64,000 nt of DNA from Ampelocalamus luodianensis (GCA_036346255.1 CM070632.1:31398657-31462656), one strand, 5' to 3'; positions 34,756 to 46,481 are shown, counted from the stretch's first letter. Notes: generated by a model from the letters alone, not told the origin. Program-made: numbers and translations.

Positions 34756-36236
34756 TAATGTACCCACACTCGCATCGCCTTTAAGCCACATGATTTAGCA
34801 CACTTCCAAAGGTATGCCTAAGACAGCTAAGTCCTACGAGACATTTCCAATATTGTGTATCAACTACGAGCCGTCAGATGGACTGCAGATCCATACGCTA
34901 CATTGTAAAGCCGAAAGACAACTACCCTCTGGTAAAGCTGTTCGGCAACTACAATGCTCCCACACATAACCATCTCATTTTACCACAACACAACACACAC
35001 ACGCCTCCCGCGACTGTAGCCAACACACGCCAAAGTACTAAGTCAAGAGAGGTCCCATTCCCTCTAGTGTGGTTAGCACGCACAAATTGCCTGGATAACA
35101 GGTACTCACAAGATGTTCGGTCCTTAATTGACTTGGGCACCATTCGAGTCACACCCAAAAGTCACACCATCTTACCATTGTTCCCAAGTCCAAATTGTTT
35201 TGTTTTTCAGTTTTAGTTTTGCAATTTAAACATAGCACAAAGCTGAAATATAGAGATTATAATATGTTTGTGTGATCAAGGTTATCGACAAGTCGATAAC
35301 CGCCCATTTCTACCGATAGCTAAGCATGGCTAAGCAACCAACTCGTAAACTACTAAGTGATAAGGGTCCATCCAACGAACCCTAAATCTCAGCAAGATAA
35401 ACCTAGGCTCGTGAGTAGAGGATAAACAGCTTGTTCATGAAAATGCATCTATCTTTGGGTTAACTATCGACAATAGTTAAAACAACATAGCAATGCATAC
35501 ATAGAATTTGTAAACAATATATTAGAATATGAAAATAGTAGGAACAACATGATCAAATGATGCTACATCTACTTGCCTTCTTGGAGTGCAGTGGTCCGAT
35601 GGTCGTGGCTCGTAATCAATATCAATAATATCTTCGGAACCTAACGCGAAAAGGCGATAAAACCAATAAGAACGAAGAACACCAAATAAATTCAACCGCA
35701 AAAAGGCATCCAAATCTAATGAAAATCACCCAACAGCAAGGGTACGATTTTAGATAATTTTAGGAACAAGAATTACTCAATTTGGACTTAGTATGAAAAA
35801 GTTACAGCTAAAATACACTCTCTTAGCCTATTAAATCAACTAAATTAATTACTGGTACTGTTCATGACAAAAATTTCTAGAATGACCTAAGTCCTAAAAT
35901 TATAGGCCATAGAAATTTCATGAGCAAATAATTGAGAGATGGAGCACTCACCGGAGCTGAGGAAGAAAAGGGGCAAATTCGACCGGATTTGAACAAACCC
36001 CAAATTTGACAAATCATGTGAATGAATCCCAAGATTGAGTGAGGGGAAATGATTAGGGTAGTAAGGAGCTTAAAAGGGTGCAAAGAGATTTGAAGGAGAA
36101 CCACTGGAGCACCAAGATCCTCAATTGAGCTCCATGGGTCAACAATGGTGGTTTTGTTATTTTGGAGTGTTTTGAGCTCCACAAGCAAGGAGGAGCTCAG
36201 GGAGGTGTAAAAGATTACCAAGAGGGGTTTGGGGAG

Positions 36237-36245
36237 CCTTATATA
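36237..36245 (-). promoter_or_regulatory. TATA box of T1 5' LTR
   Basis: TATATAAGG on the minus strand, followed by CTCCCCAAACCCCTC. The 3' LTR has TATACAAGG at the same place. Confidence 0.6.
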
Positions 36246-37350
36246 GCTTAGAAAATTAGGGTTTGGGAGAAATGAGCTCCACGGGTGAGCTAAGTCCATG
36301 ACACAACTATGGACCGAAAAGAAAGATGATGGAGGTGTAGCAGTAGGGCATGCCTCTCGGCCGAAAGCACCTGCAAGCACTTAATGCCGACCAGGGAGAC
36401 GTTGTCGGAGAGCACGATTTGACCAAAGCCAAGCCACCTCCCTTGTTCACGCACGGCTCGAGGTTGAAGATGACCAGAGAAAAGCTAGGGCGATTTTGGG
36501 CGGTCCGATTTTAATCCAACGGCTAAGGTTCGCCCAAGGTTCCTGAGGTTTGAATCAACAGAGAAGATCGTGAACCCTTGGATCGGAAATGAACTGTCAC
36601 GATTAAATGTGTCCTCCAAGTGACCCGAATGTCACACTTAATCTGGGCGCTCAGATCTTGATCCAACGGCCAAAATTGAGTGGGCGTTTCGCGGGTTCCG
36701 AACGTTCACGCGAACGTGGGCCGTGCGATTTAGATCCAACGGTTGAAAAGAGGCGCGCGCCAACTGAGCGAGCCCGGATCGTTTAGTTGGTTCGATCAAA
36801 CCCATTGGCTTTAGCCCGAGTCTGACTCGAACCCAAAGAACAGTGAAACCAGATTTTGGGATTTAAATGGAGCTGGGACTTTGAGGATTTATTTGAGATA
36901 GCAAAACAACTCCAAAAATTCTAAAATGTTTACTGGAGCTTGCTAACTTAGATATTAACCTTGTGTAAAACTTTCAGAGGTTTTTATGCAGTGCATTTGT
37001 CTCCAAAAATTCTGCAAGTTTCTGGAATAGGGTTTGACTAAAAGTCAAACAAACAGGTTTGACTGCCCTCTAAAAATATTCAAACAATTTCCAAAAATTA
37101 TGAAATTTTCCAGAGGGGTCACATACCATCCCTAGAACTTAGGAAAAATATTTCCAAAGGATGATCACAAGATTTGACAAGCATGTTTTTGAAAGCAAGG
37201 TTTTGGATCAAAGGACTTGTGACTTTGTATTTCCATAACTTCTTACAACAATTGTTCAAAGCATACAGGGAATACAAGATGTAAGAAAAAGTTTTAATTT
37301 CTACCCATTTCCTTACATTTGAAACACAAGTCTAAAACTTGGGATGTTAC

Positions 37351-38166
37351 AGGCACCAAACTCAATTTCATCTGACCTATCATCCCTGCATGATGGCTGA
37401 TCGAACGCACTAACCAAGTTCTTGAAGACAAGCTTGAGCATGTGCCTGGATTACTTAAAAGTTGGGACAAGAATCGCCATATGCAGAACTCTCGATAACA
37501 ATAGCTATCAAGTCACTTTGCAAATATCTCCATTTGAAGCTTTGTATGACAGAAAGTGCAGAACTCCAGTCCTATGGGACCAGGTGGGAGAACATCAGCT
37601 CTTTGGATCCGAGTTGATCAAAGAAGCTGAAAGCAAGGTAAAAGCTATAAAGGAACGCCTGAAAGTGGCTCAATGCCGACAAAAGAGTTATGCTGATAAC
37701 CGTCGGAGGGAATTAAACTTTGAGGTAGGAGATTTTGTTTATCTCAGAGTTACTCCACTCAGAGGAGTAAGAAGATTCCAAGTGAGGGAAAACTTGCACC
37801 TGATTTGTCTGACCATACAAGATTCTAGCCAGAAGAGGTGAAGTTGCATATCAGATTGAGCTGCCAGAAGCCTTGTCAGCAGTGCATAATGTCTTCCACG
37901 TGTCACAGTTGAAGAAATGCATTCGAGTGCTAGAAGACCACACCCTCCTAGAGAGTTGCGATCTCCAAGAAGATCTCACTTATGTGGAGCGACCAATCAA
38001 AATTTTGGATGTCGCGGAACGTGTTACCAGGAGCAGGATCATCCTATCATACAAGGTGCAGTGGAGTCATCACTCAGAAAGTGAAGCCACATGGGAGAAG
38101 GAAGAAGACCTCAAGACCAACTATCTCGACCTTTTGTCGACCAAGTCCGAATCTCGGGTAGAGATT
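37351..38166 (+). pseudogene. B1 pol, second part: integrase C-terminus and chromodomain-like tail
   Basis: Continues B1 integrase after T1. The catalytic Glu region is damaged (HPCMMADRTH-like text instead of HPCTDGQTER). From 37,422 one frame gives SYQVTLQISPFEALYDRKCRTPVLWDQ and AESKVKAIKERLKVAQ, the GPY/F-type region is frameshifted near 37,790, and 37,873-38,166 reads VHNVFHVSQLKKCIR. Next is the chromodomain-like part RPIKILDVAERVTRSRIILS and VQWSHHSESEATWEKEEDL. The order and the aromatic W-x-H...ATWE pattern support a Tekay/Del-type chromovirus. Confidence 0.8.
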
Positions 38167-38168
38167 CC

Positions 38169-38182
38169 TTAAGGGGTAGGTT
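38169..38182 (+). other. B1 polypurine tract
   Basis: TTAAGGGGTAGGTT directly before LTR1. The B2 copy at 58,684-58,698 reads TTAAGGGGGTAGGTT. Confidence 0.7.
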
Positions 38183-38616
38183 TGTAATGTACCTCAATTT
38201 TCAAATTTTAGTAGAAATTAAAATTTATGTATTTTTGTGGAATTTTCTAGAATTTTTAAAACTTTTTATAAATATTTTAAAGTCAAAACAAATTTAATTG
38301 CAAATTAAAAGCCAACTTTGAGTTGGAAATAATTTTATTTAGTCCAGAATAAATAAGAAAATTTCTGTGAATTTTTCCATAATTTTTGGAACCATTTTGC
38401 TAATTTTAAAAGGCTTAAATGAATTAACAGTATTAGTTTAAATGGAAAAGGAATTTAAAACTAAAAATCATGTTTAAATAAACCCAAAACCCAAACCAAA
38501 CCCTTCGCAAGACGTGGCCCACACGGCCCAACCTCGCGCCATCTCTCTCTCCTCACTAACACGCGACCCCACCTCTCACCTCACACGCACTCACGCATTA
38601 AAACCACCTTAGAGCT

Positions 38617-38925
38617 CATCAACCGTTGGATTTAAAACCAACGGTCGATTCGCAGAACTTTCTGAGGCCCGAACATCCCAATCATCGTGAGCCGTTAGAT
38701 CTAAAATGAACGGCTACGATTCATTGAGCCTTCTGGAGGCCCAACATCCCAATCAATGTGAGCCCTACGATCTAAATCCAACGCCCACGTGACACCCCTC
38801 GCTTCATAACTCAACTCTAACGCTCTAAGCCAGGGCCGTTAGATGTAAGATTCAACACATGTGCTGAAAAGCTCATTCGTTGTGGACCGTACGATTATAA
38901 TCTAACGGCCACTATCCAACCCCAC
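38617..38925 (+). promoter_or_regulatory. Dyad motif cluster in B LTR1 U3
   Basis: Five spaced copies of a dyad such as CCGTTGGATTTAAAACCAACGG and CCGTTAGATCTAAAATGAACGG-like forms (given here as short words: ccgttggat...accaacgg; cgttagatc...gaacggc; cgtacgatt...ctaacggcc). Same cluster in LTR2 at 59,145-59,465. Confidence 0.5.
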
Positions 38926-38970
38926 TTATATTCTTTTCTCTTTCCTTTCTCGTTATTTCTTTCCGCCAAA

Positions 38971-41782
38971 TGTAATACCCGCATCGTTGGTTCGCGTAGG
39001 TTTTAATTTTTATAAGTGGTGACGCAGAGTCGCGGTTAATCAATTTATCGCGGGAAAGAAAGAAAGAAAGATTATTAATTTGTGAGTCAGCTTTAGGTTG
39101 AATTAAACAATTAAATAGCTGTTAATTAAGTAAAAAAACAGAAGGAGAGTGGCTTACCACCTTGGGCCAAGGGGGCCCAAGAGGTGGCCACACCCTTTTT
39201 CTTGCCCTAGCCACCCCTTACCCCTTGGCCGACCCCCTCCTCCTGTTTTCCCCCAAGCCGCCACACCTCCTCCTTGCGCCTCCCCTCAACCCAGGTTGCT
39301 GCTCTTGCGCCTCTCCCTTGCCAAGTTGCTGCCCCTTTGCAAGAAGGAAAAGAGAAGAAGGAGAAGAAGGAGAGGAAGGAGAAGAAGGAGGGAAAGGAGA
39401 AGAAGAACTCGCGTGAGGATTGGTTCAGCAAGCTAGCGGTTCTACAAGGGTAACAAGATGCCTTCCCCGCTGTTTGATCCATAGTAGATGCGAAACCGAT
39501 TAGAATTGTTGGTTAATTGTTGGGCTGCAGAAGATTCAATTCTGTCCAGTATCTTGCGTGGGTTTTTTCGTGTTTTTAGATGCTGAATTTTAAGATTCCA
39601 TCTCCTAGAGTTATGTGGGTTATGTCGTTATCTTTCAGTAGCCGCGAAGATCACTCGATTCCGAGGTCTGAGTCAAAAGTTATGGTCGATTTAGTATCTG
39701 CTGCCAGAAATCTGACGAGAATAAACTGTCTGGATATTTCCTAAAATATGATAGGGAAATTGGAAGAATCTGAAAGTTCACCCAACTAGGTTATTGTAGG
39801 TAATTCGATAACCTTTTCAGATTGATAAAGAACGATCAATTCTGAGTTACCTATTAAAAGTTATGGTCATTTTAGTTTTGCTGTTCGATTGTGTAGGCAG
39901 TTTCTGTACTGAAAGTTCAGACAATGGTTAGCCTAATATTTTGGCCGAATTGGTTTTTCGTGTCAACTAGAGTATTGTAGATTAGTCAGTTAAGAATCTA
40001 CAGAAATTGGGTTTACCTCTTTTGACTTCCTGTTCATGAGTTATGTCAATTACCGTGCGCTGTCCAGGAACGGTATACGCAGGAAACGTTGTTTTTCAGT
40101 TTCAGCTTTGTAAACTCGCTCGAGTCGTCAAGTAAGCGATGTAGAACGCCGATTAGTAGCGCTGAGTATATTATGTCTTAATTGAAATTATTTTACCTGT
40201 TTAGGAGGTGAAGCCTCAGGTTTAGGAGTATCATCTTTGCCGCTAACGCGCCGCATCGTGGAAGGCAAGTAAATGTAGCGGTTGTGCTACGGCTTAACCC
40301 GTTTTCTTACTACTTGCACTATGCATGATTGACGAGTGTTAAATGATATGCCATGGTTACATGTTTTCTAAGTAAGAATGTGGTAGCAAGATATTAATCA
40401 ATTGCTATGTTTGGATGAGTTTGGGTAGTATTGTGGTAATTCGCGTAATGAGCCAAATGCGGAATATGATAATAAACTCAAGGTGACATGTTGATAATTC
40501 ATTGTGGTTATTTTCATGATGATCGTGTGGTGGTCTATGTGATAGAGTTTCATCTAGATCGATTGATTTTGATCTTGGTGAATCGGGTGTGGGTTATGTG
40601 GTAATGGTCTTATGACACGCTGGTATTGTGCTTAATGAGACACATGTGGATTATGAGAAAATATTCATGATGAGTACGTTGTTGATCTCCGTGGTTAAAT
40701 TCTTGTGGTTTATGATTATCATATCATATCATTCATGACATTTGCATTGTGGATGTCGCCGCTTATAGCCGCGATCAGACGGTACAACATCGCATTGTCA
40801 GAAGACGATGCATACCTTTACCTTGTTGGGTAAAGGTGCAGTGGAGCATAGCATACATATGCATTACATTGTGGAAAGATCATTTGCATTCTTATGCAAG
40901 ATATTGAGGTGAATTTATTTTGCATTCAAACGCAACTTCATAGTTGCAATGTGGAAATTGACTCATGAGAGTCTCTTGTGGAATGAGTAATGTGGTTGTG
41001 GTTGTGGAATGGGGTTTATCCCTTGTGGTATGGTAGAGGTTGTGATTGTGGCATGAGATTCTTCTCTCTTGTGGTAATCGTTGATAGCAAATGTGGATGT
41101 GAGAAATAGTAAAGTTATGAGGTAAAACATGTTAATACTCTATTGTCATTGGTAGTGGTAGTGGTGAATAATATGAAGCGATTGATCAAGATTTTGTTGT
41201 TAATATTTTACTATCTTTGGTAGTAAATATGGTTGAGGCTATAATTGTGTTCATCATGAGAATTGGATATTGATGCTTAATATCTTTGTAGTTTAATTAG
41301 CTTGTAAATGAATGTGGATTCACATTATGGATGTGGACATATGGATACTTTAATGATGTTGTATATTTATTTGTAGTCCGATTAGCTCATTAAACAGTTT
41401 GCTTGTTGAGATTTTTATCTCACCCTTGTTTCCCCTGTGTGATTGTTGAGCATTCATGGGATGGGTAGAGCGGCACCACAATAATGCACTTGGTTCATCA
41501 ACTCATGTTGTAATAAAGACGATGAAATTCTAGCCAAATGCTTAACTATTTGTGGATGATTATGTTGTTAAATAAGGATGAACTTGTGAACCATTCTTTG
41601 TTTAATCTGCTAGAGGTTGTTTAATAATTGAACTTGTTACCGTCATCTTTATTCCCTTAGTTGTTTATGCTTCCGCTTAGTGCTTCTTGTCTAGAGTTGT
41701 CGCGAATTAATTTTGTCTTGAAATTATTGGCTAGTCAGAGTGGTTAAGTAGCATTCCGGGTAATGTGGATCCGGGTGTTACA
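38971..41782. mobile_element. S: probable solo LTR inside B LTR1
   Basis: A 2.8 kb insert absent from LTR2, with ends TGTAATACCCG (38,971) and CGGGTGTTACA (41,782) that are nearly inverted copies of each other, as expected of an LTR starting TG and ending CA. No gag or pol inside. It holds a purine-rich microsatellite at 39,345-39,412 and short low-complexity frames at 39,149-39,482. The flanks CCAAA and ACGTG do not form a clear 5-base duplication. Strand unknown. Alternatives: solo LTR left by recombination, or a coding-free short LTR element. Confidence 0.6.
39345..39412 (+). repeat. GAA/GGA purine microsatellite
   Basis: Runs of gaagaagga and ggaagga units. Accounts for the arginine/glutamate-rich open frames over it. 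Confidence 0.8.
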
Positions 41783-43678
41783 ACGTGGGCTTTCGCTAAA
41801 GTGTCATCGTCACCAATGTCTTCGTCTCCGCGAGGTCAAGTAAGAGGCCGCCATTTTCGGAGATTCAAAAGCTTCGCAAACGGCCCGATTTCAACCTCCC
41901 CGTTCCTTGCGCGAACGTGCACATGACCGTGTCTACCACCGCCGCATTTCCATGTTCTCCTCCTTCTCGCGCGGTTTGCCGACACGACGCCGCATGCTCG
42001 CAAGAAGTTCTAGCGCCGCCGTAATTTGAGTTTTAGGGTTGTGTCCGTCGCCGCCATCGACTCTATGCTTCGTGGAGCCCACCTTCGCACCCTCGCCGCC
42101 GAGCCACCTCGGGACCCTTCATCGCATCGGAGCATCGCCGACGCGCCGTCCGACAACGCCGAACCTCCGCCGCTAAAGCTCTCCGCCGCCAACTCACGAC
42201 CATTCTTGCCCAAATCGTGCCAATATGTGCGCATTATCATTCTCTACCTAACGCGACATTTCATTTTCGCCGGCGAGCCATGGATCGCCGTTGTCGTGCG
42301 CAACCGAGCCTCGTTGCCATCGACGTGACGTAGCGTCCACGCGCTCGTCCACCTTCGCATCCACGTTAGCGCGCGTGCGTGCGTGGCACCCTACTTGGCA
42401 CCACGTCAGCTGCCACGTGTACATCTCGTGCGTGATAGATTCGAACCCAAAACCTTGGCTCGGTGGACTTAGTTCACTGTGGGCCATGTCAATGACAACT
42501 GGGTCCCACACGTCAGAAAATAGTTTTATTTCCTTAATTCCGAAAATCACAGGGCTGACGTAAGCCTTGCGCAATAATTAGATTTTCTTTTAGAAAAATA
42601 AATCATGAAAATCTAATAAATGCAGAATTTAGGTTTTAAATAGATTTAAACTTCAAAAAATCATAACTTTTGCATCTGAACTCCAAATTTGATGGTTCAA
42701 GTTGCAAAGTTTATATAAAATTATAATCTAGCTATATAAACCAAAATATTTCAATTTGGAGTTGATTTGAGCTATATTTCTGAATTTATTTGAATTTGAA
42801 TTTGAATTTATCGTATTTTCTCGTATAGACTTCGACGACTCCGGAGAGTTTGACCATCCCAAGGACCTAGATTTTCAGGATGTCAACGAAGGCAAGTTAT
42901 ACCATTGATCATATTGCTCCCAGTAATTCAAATTTATTTTCGGTTTTTAAATTATTTAATGCATGCATATGTTTATACAAATATTTCAATGCCCTGTTTT
43001 ATACATAGTTATTCCAATAATCATTGTATGGCCAATTTGAGTATTGTACATGAATGCCTTGACACCATAGACAAAATGTATTTAAAACTGGTCATATGCT
43101 TAGCCATGCTTAAATCACACTTATGAATTTGGGAAGGTTTAGCCAAATCTTTTACAAATTTGTTTCAAACTTGACATGGTGGTATTGTTTTACCACATGA
43201 ATTTATAAAGAGGGTTTTACTCTAAACAAAATCAAAATGGGTTTAGACTCGGGCGAATTGGTTGGAATGGTGGGTGTAGGTTTATGCACGGGATTAATCT
43301 GGTTAAGATTAAGGCCCAGGGTTTGTTGGAAAGACGCCCAAGTCAATTGAGGACCGGTATTTGAGCCGCTTATTGCTATGCCTTACCAAACCACCACATG
43401 TCCTGTATGGGCAGGATTTGGCTAATTAACTTGTAGTGTTTTAGTGTATTTGTGCCATGATGATTGTGTGGGTGTCAGTTAGACTTTTTATTTCCACCTG
43501 GCGCAAGAGGGGGTTTCCGGAGGATGGTTAGTCCAAAGGGGTGAAACCTTAGCGGGCATAAGTACACTAGGACATCACATTGTAAAGGCCTCATGATAAT
43601 TGCTCAGTCGCACGCCTACGGAAGCGTGTAATGGCCGGCATAATGAGCATGTCATCTCGTGTGGGTAAAGTTGTACAA

Positions 43679-43735
43679 ACTCTGCAGAGTAGAAAAACTA
43701 TTCGAATAGCCGCGCCCGTGGTCATGGACATGCTA
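43679..43735 (+). other. Conserved palindromic LTR block, B LTR1
   Basis: ctctgcagagt, aaactattcgaatagccg, gtggtcatggacatg. Both palindromes are complete. Confidence 0.6.
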
Positions 43736-44381
43736 GCAAGGCCACTTGAAGTTAGATTTGTTTTTTATTTTCAAAATGATTTATCAAATTTTTGAGGATG
43801 GTTAATCCTTATGAGAGATTGGGCAGTCAGCCATGTGTAGGAGGGTATCCTTCACTTGTTCATTGGAGGTTATCAATATTATAACATTATCATTTTAAAA
43901 TCTGATTTTAGTTATAATATAAAAATGGCCTTAGAAATTATTGTGGATATTTAAACTGAAAATGTTGTTTTACGAAAATAACCCCGCTTATTCACTTGTT
44001 ACCTTATGCATGCATTTTCATTCCATATTGGGTGTAGCTTGCGAGCACAGTAGTAGTGCTCACTCTTGCTGAATAACTCTTATTCAGGAGAAGACTTTTT
44101 CCCCGACGGTGAGGACCAGGACGAGTAGACCTTCGACCCCAGACGATTGCATGTGGCGCATCGTGTGGCTCACTATTATTATTATGCTTCCGCAATGTTA
44201 TCTGTTGTTTGTTATTTGTTTATCAGACTTAGTTGTATTAAACATTTGATTACTTATTGTTATTTACGTTTTCGTGATATGATTGTGATATCCATTTTGT
44301 GAGACTGTGTACACTGGAAATTCTGGACCGGTGTATGAACACAGAGAATTCGGGATCCTTCGCTCCCGGGTTCGACAAAAG

Positions 44382-44394
44382 TGGTATCAGAGCC
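44382..44394 (+). other. B2 primer-binding site (initiator Met tRNA)
   Basis: TGGTATCAGAGCC, four bases after the LTR1 end. Shows that LTR1 acts as a 5' LTR for B2. Confidence 0.9.
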
Positions 44395-44547
44395 ATATCG
44401 ACTGTAGGTCGTGGCCTTAGATTGAAATGGCAAAACCATTAAGGACTATTTTTTAAAAATTTAAAATTATTTACCTGTCTTCTAGAGTCTTACTCATCCT
44501 TTCTCTATTAAAATATTTCTAAACTGTTGTCTTTTCCAAATTTGTAG

Positions 44548-45129
44548 ATGGCCGAGAGAGCCACCCGCATCTCTCTCGGAATCTTTGCTGGAGAATGGGC
44601 CGATATACTGTGGAAAATGATGCAGCATTTGGACTTCAAGAAGAGACCCACGTATGAAGGCTATAAGTATATTGTGGGACAACAGGAACACTGGAGGGTG
44701 GAGGTTATCCTCTACTCTAACCTGGCACATGATATGGCATTCCACATCTTCAACGCTCCAATGCGTCAGGAGACCTTCACTGACGGCATTCAAGATGCAG
44801 CAAGGGAGGCTGTTCGCAGACTCCGATATACCTATGACTTTCGCCTCCGGGACACCGGGTTTCACTACTACCCGATGCACATACCCACCCGAGACTAGGT
44901 AGTGCTTTTCGCTCAGCGGATAATGAGGATTCCCCAGAGATTACCCATCAGGTAGAGCTAGCCAAGGCGATGGATTACGCCTATGGCAACACCTCGACGA
45001 GTGTACCTAGTCTGGGAGATTAGAAGCCACGGAGGAGAAGCTGAAGGCAGCTGAAGTAGAATTGACTCTCTACAAGGCGGGCCAAGCCAGTACCTGCAAC
45101 TCCCCCGATTACACCCCATCTACCCCATA
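44548..45129 (+). pseudogene. B2 extra ORF (ORF0) before gag
   Basis: ATG at 44,548 follows TTTGTAG. The frame is open for 116 codons (MAERATRISLGIFAGEWAD, ADILWKMMQHLDFKKRP, FHIFNAPMRQETFTDGIQ, AREAVRRLRYTYDFRLRD, GFHYYPMHIPTRD) to 44,898. It continues in another frame as ITHQVELAKAMDYAYGNTS and, after another shift, EEKLKAAEVELTLYKAG...CNSPDYTPSTP, ending TAG at 45,127-45,129. Restoring the frame is not attempted; the intact protein would be about 190 residues with a C-terminal helical, possibly coiled-coil part. No zinc knuckle or catalytic motif is seen. I recall similar unnamed ORFs in grass retrotransposons but not a function. It lies in sense between primer site and gag. Confidence 0.6.
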
Positions 45130-45204
45130 GATATTTTTCCCCTTTAGTTTTGTTTGTTAGTTGCGAATTATGAGCTACTAACCTTTTATGGTAGCCATAA
45201 TCAA

Positions 45205-45217
45205 TGAATAAAATAAA
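45205..45217 (+). terminator. AATAAA signals between ORF0 and gag
   Basis: Two overlapping signals in gaataaaataaag, about 80 bases after the ORF0 stop, in AT-rich text. Could end a short ORF0-only transcript. Weak evidence by itself, because AATAAA is common. Confidence 0.35.
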
Positions 45218-45344
45218 GAACTACTTTGAAAGAGAAAAATTCGATTCTTTGCCTTATGTTTGTGTGCTATTTGGGCTAATATGAATTGTTTCCCCCTTAG
45301 TGCTATCTTTTCTTCTCTTTTCTAAGTCTTTGGGAATTCAGCAG

Positions 45345-46481
45345 ATGGTGACCACTCGCACCGGAAGTGGCAGTACCCGAGGCCAGGGCAACGAGAACGT
45401 CGACTACCAAGAGCAACCTACCCAGCAGCCTCCCCCACCGCCAGCAGATGGGCCTAACTGGCGACAAATGATGGCCAACCAGACTCATCTTATCGACTTG
45501 CTGGCCCAGTCGCTTAGCAACTCCCAGAATGTGCGAAGCACAAGCCAACGACCACCGCGCGACTCATGCACGGCGCAACCTCCTCAAAGGGTGACCATGT
45601 TAGAATTCATACGCATGCGCCCCCAACCTTTTCCAAAGAAAGATCGAGCTAATGGATGCCGACGATCGCTTCGGCGATCGGAAGAAACCGACATCGCCAA
45701 TGCACCGACCGTGAGAGGGTCCTGTTCGCCTCACCACCTTAATGGACCAGCCAGAGTGGTGGGACAACTATTGCATCTCCCACACCAATGCCCAAGCCAT
45801 CTCATGGGATGATTTCGTGAGAGCTACCATGCTCACATCTCACGGGATGATGACCTCAAGAAGAAAGAGTTCCATGCACTCCGTCAAGGGCCGCCGCTCA
45901 GTGAGCGAATACCTACATCGGTTCAACCAGTTGGCTCACTACGCCCCAGCCGATGTAGCCCGAGATGAGGATCGACAGGAGAGGTTCCTGGAAGGACTGA
46001 ATGATGACATCTCCGCCCAACCGATCTCCCGTAACTTCACCGACTTCCAAAGAATTGGTGGACAAGGCGATCCGCCAGAGGCCAAGCATCGGAGATGGAG
46101 AATCGCAAGCGGAGGATGGCCGCCGAGGTTTAATGCAGAGGCCTTCCCAAGCCTCGATTCACCCCGCGACCATCGCAGCGTGGGAAGTTCGATCCTCCAC
46201 GCCCCGAGTCGATGCAGAATCAGCGCCCCAACACCTCCAACTTCCGCAACACCTCGTCTAGAGGGCAATATCAGCAGAAGAACTCCACTCCCTCAGCCAT
46301 AGGTGTGACCTGTTTCCATTGCAACAAAACAGGGTACTACGCCAACAGATGCCCAAAGAAGCAACAGGCAGTGGCATCTTCCAAGCCAGCACCAGGAGCC
46401 ACAACCACCGGCGGCACTTCAAAGCCGACGGGTCAGTTTACCAAGGGACGTGTGAACCACGCCACAGATGAAGAAGCCTAG
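45345..46481 (+). pseudogene. B2 gag
   Basis: ATG at 45,345 after TTCAGCAG (MVTTRTGSGSTRGQGN, a glutamine/proline stretch, then ANQTHLIDLLAQSL). Frameshift near 45,640. The capsid part reads MDQPEWWDNYCISHTNAQAI and SVSEYLHRFNQLAHYAP at 45,742-46,060. Basic linker, then a zinc knuckle CFHCNKTGYYANRC at about 46,312-46,353 in which the conserved histidine is tyrosine. Gag forms the particle; several frameshifts make this copy defective. The polypyrimidine tract and CAG before the ATG look like a 3' splice site, which would allow a spliced message skipping ORF0. Confidence 0.78.

Larger units (their letters stand above)
23718..37350 (-). mobile_element. T1: full-length minus-strand Ty3/gypsy element in B1 integrase
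   Basis: Flanked by AGGCA at 23,713-23,717 and 37,351-37,355; joining the flanks restores the order seen in uninterrupted B2 at about 57,850 (ctttaggcaccaaac). Read on the minus strand: 5' LTR 37,350-33,963, primer site about 33,958-33,944, gag from 33,237, pol to about 28,870, purine tract, 3' LTR 28,856-23,718. The LTRs differ in length (3.4 and 5.1 kb). Internal region is the same family as T2. The pol gene has frameshifts but long open parts, and looks less decayed than B or G1. Confidence 0.85.
33963..37350 (-). repeat. T1 5' LTR
   Basis: On the minus strand starts near 37,350 (GTAACATCCC) and ends near 33,963. It has TATATAAGG at 36,245-36,237 and, upstream of it, the same dyad cluster as the 3' LTR (about 36,510-36,760). 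Relative to the 3' LTR it lacks about 1.8 kb at the junction near 35,898. Many other differences from the 3' LTR are losses of 1-4 bases in G/C-rich words. No gene; the 167-codon frame over 35,877-36,380 is LTR leader. Confidence 0.8.
38183..44377 (+). repeat. B LTR1 (3' LTR of B1 and 5' LTR of B2), interrupted by S
   Basis: Starts TGTAATGTAC at 38,183 and ends GGTTCGACA at 44,377, four bases before the B2 primer site. Without S (38,971-41,782) it is about 3.4 kb and matches LTR2 (58,699-62,237) throughout. It lacks about 140 bases around the LTR2 TATA box: at about 41,990 the text jumps past the part corresponding to 59,725-59,825. So the LTR that should drive B2 has no TATA box. No gene content. 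Confidence 0.85.

Noticed and set aside
35877..36380. 167-codon minus-strand ORF, also partly open in the other T1 LTR (27,668-27,995)
   Set aside because: Spans the TATA box and leader of the LTR. Similarity between the two copies is due to them being an LTR pair, not to coding constraint.
39149..39482. Arginine/glutamate-rich small proteins
   Set aside because: Produced by the GAA/GGA microsatellite in S.
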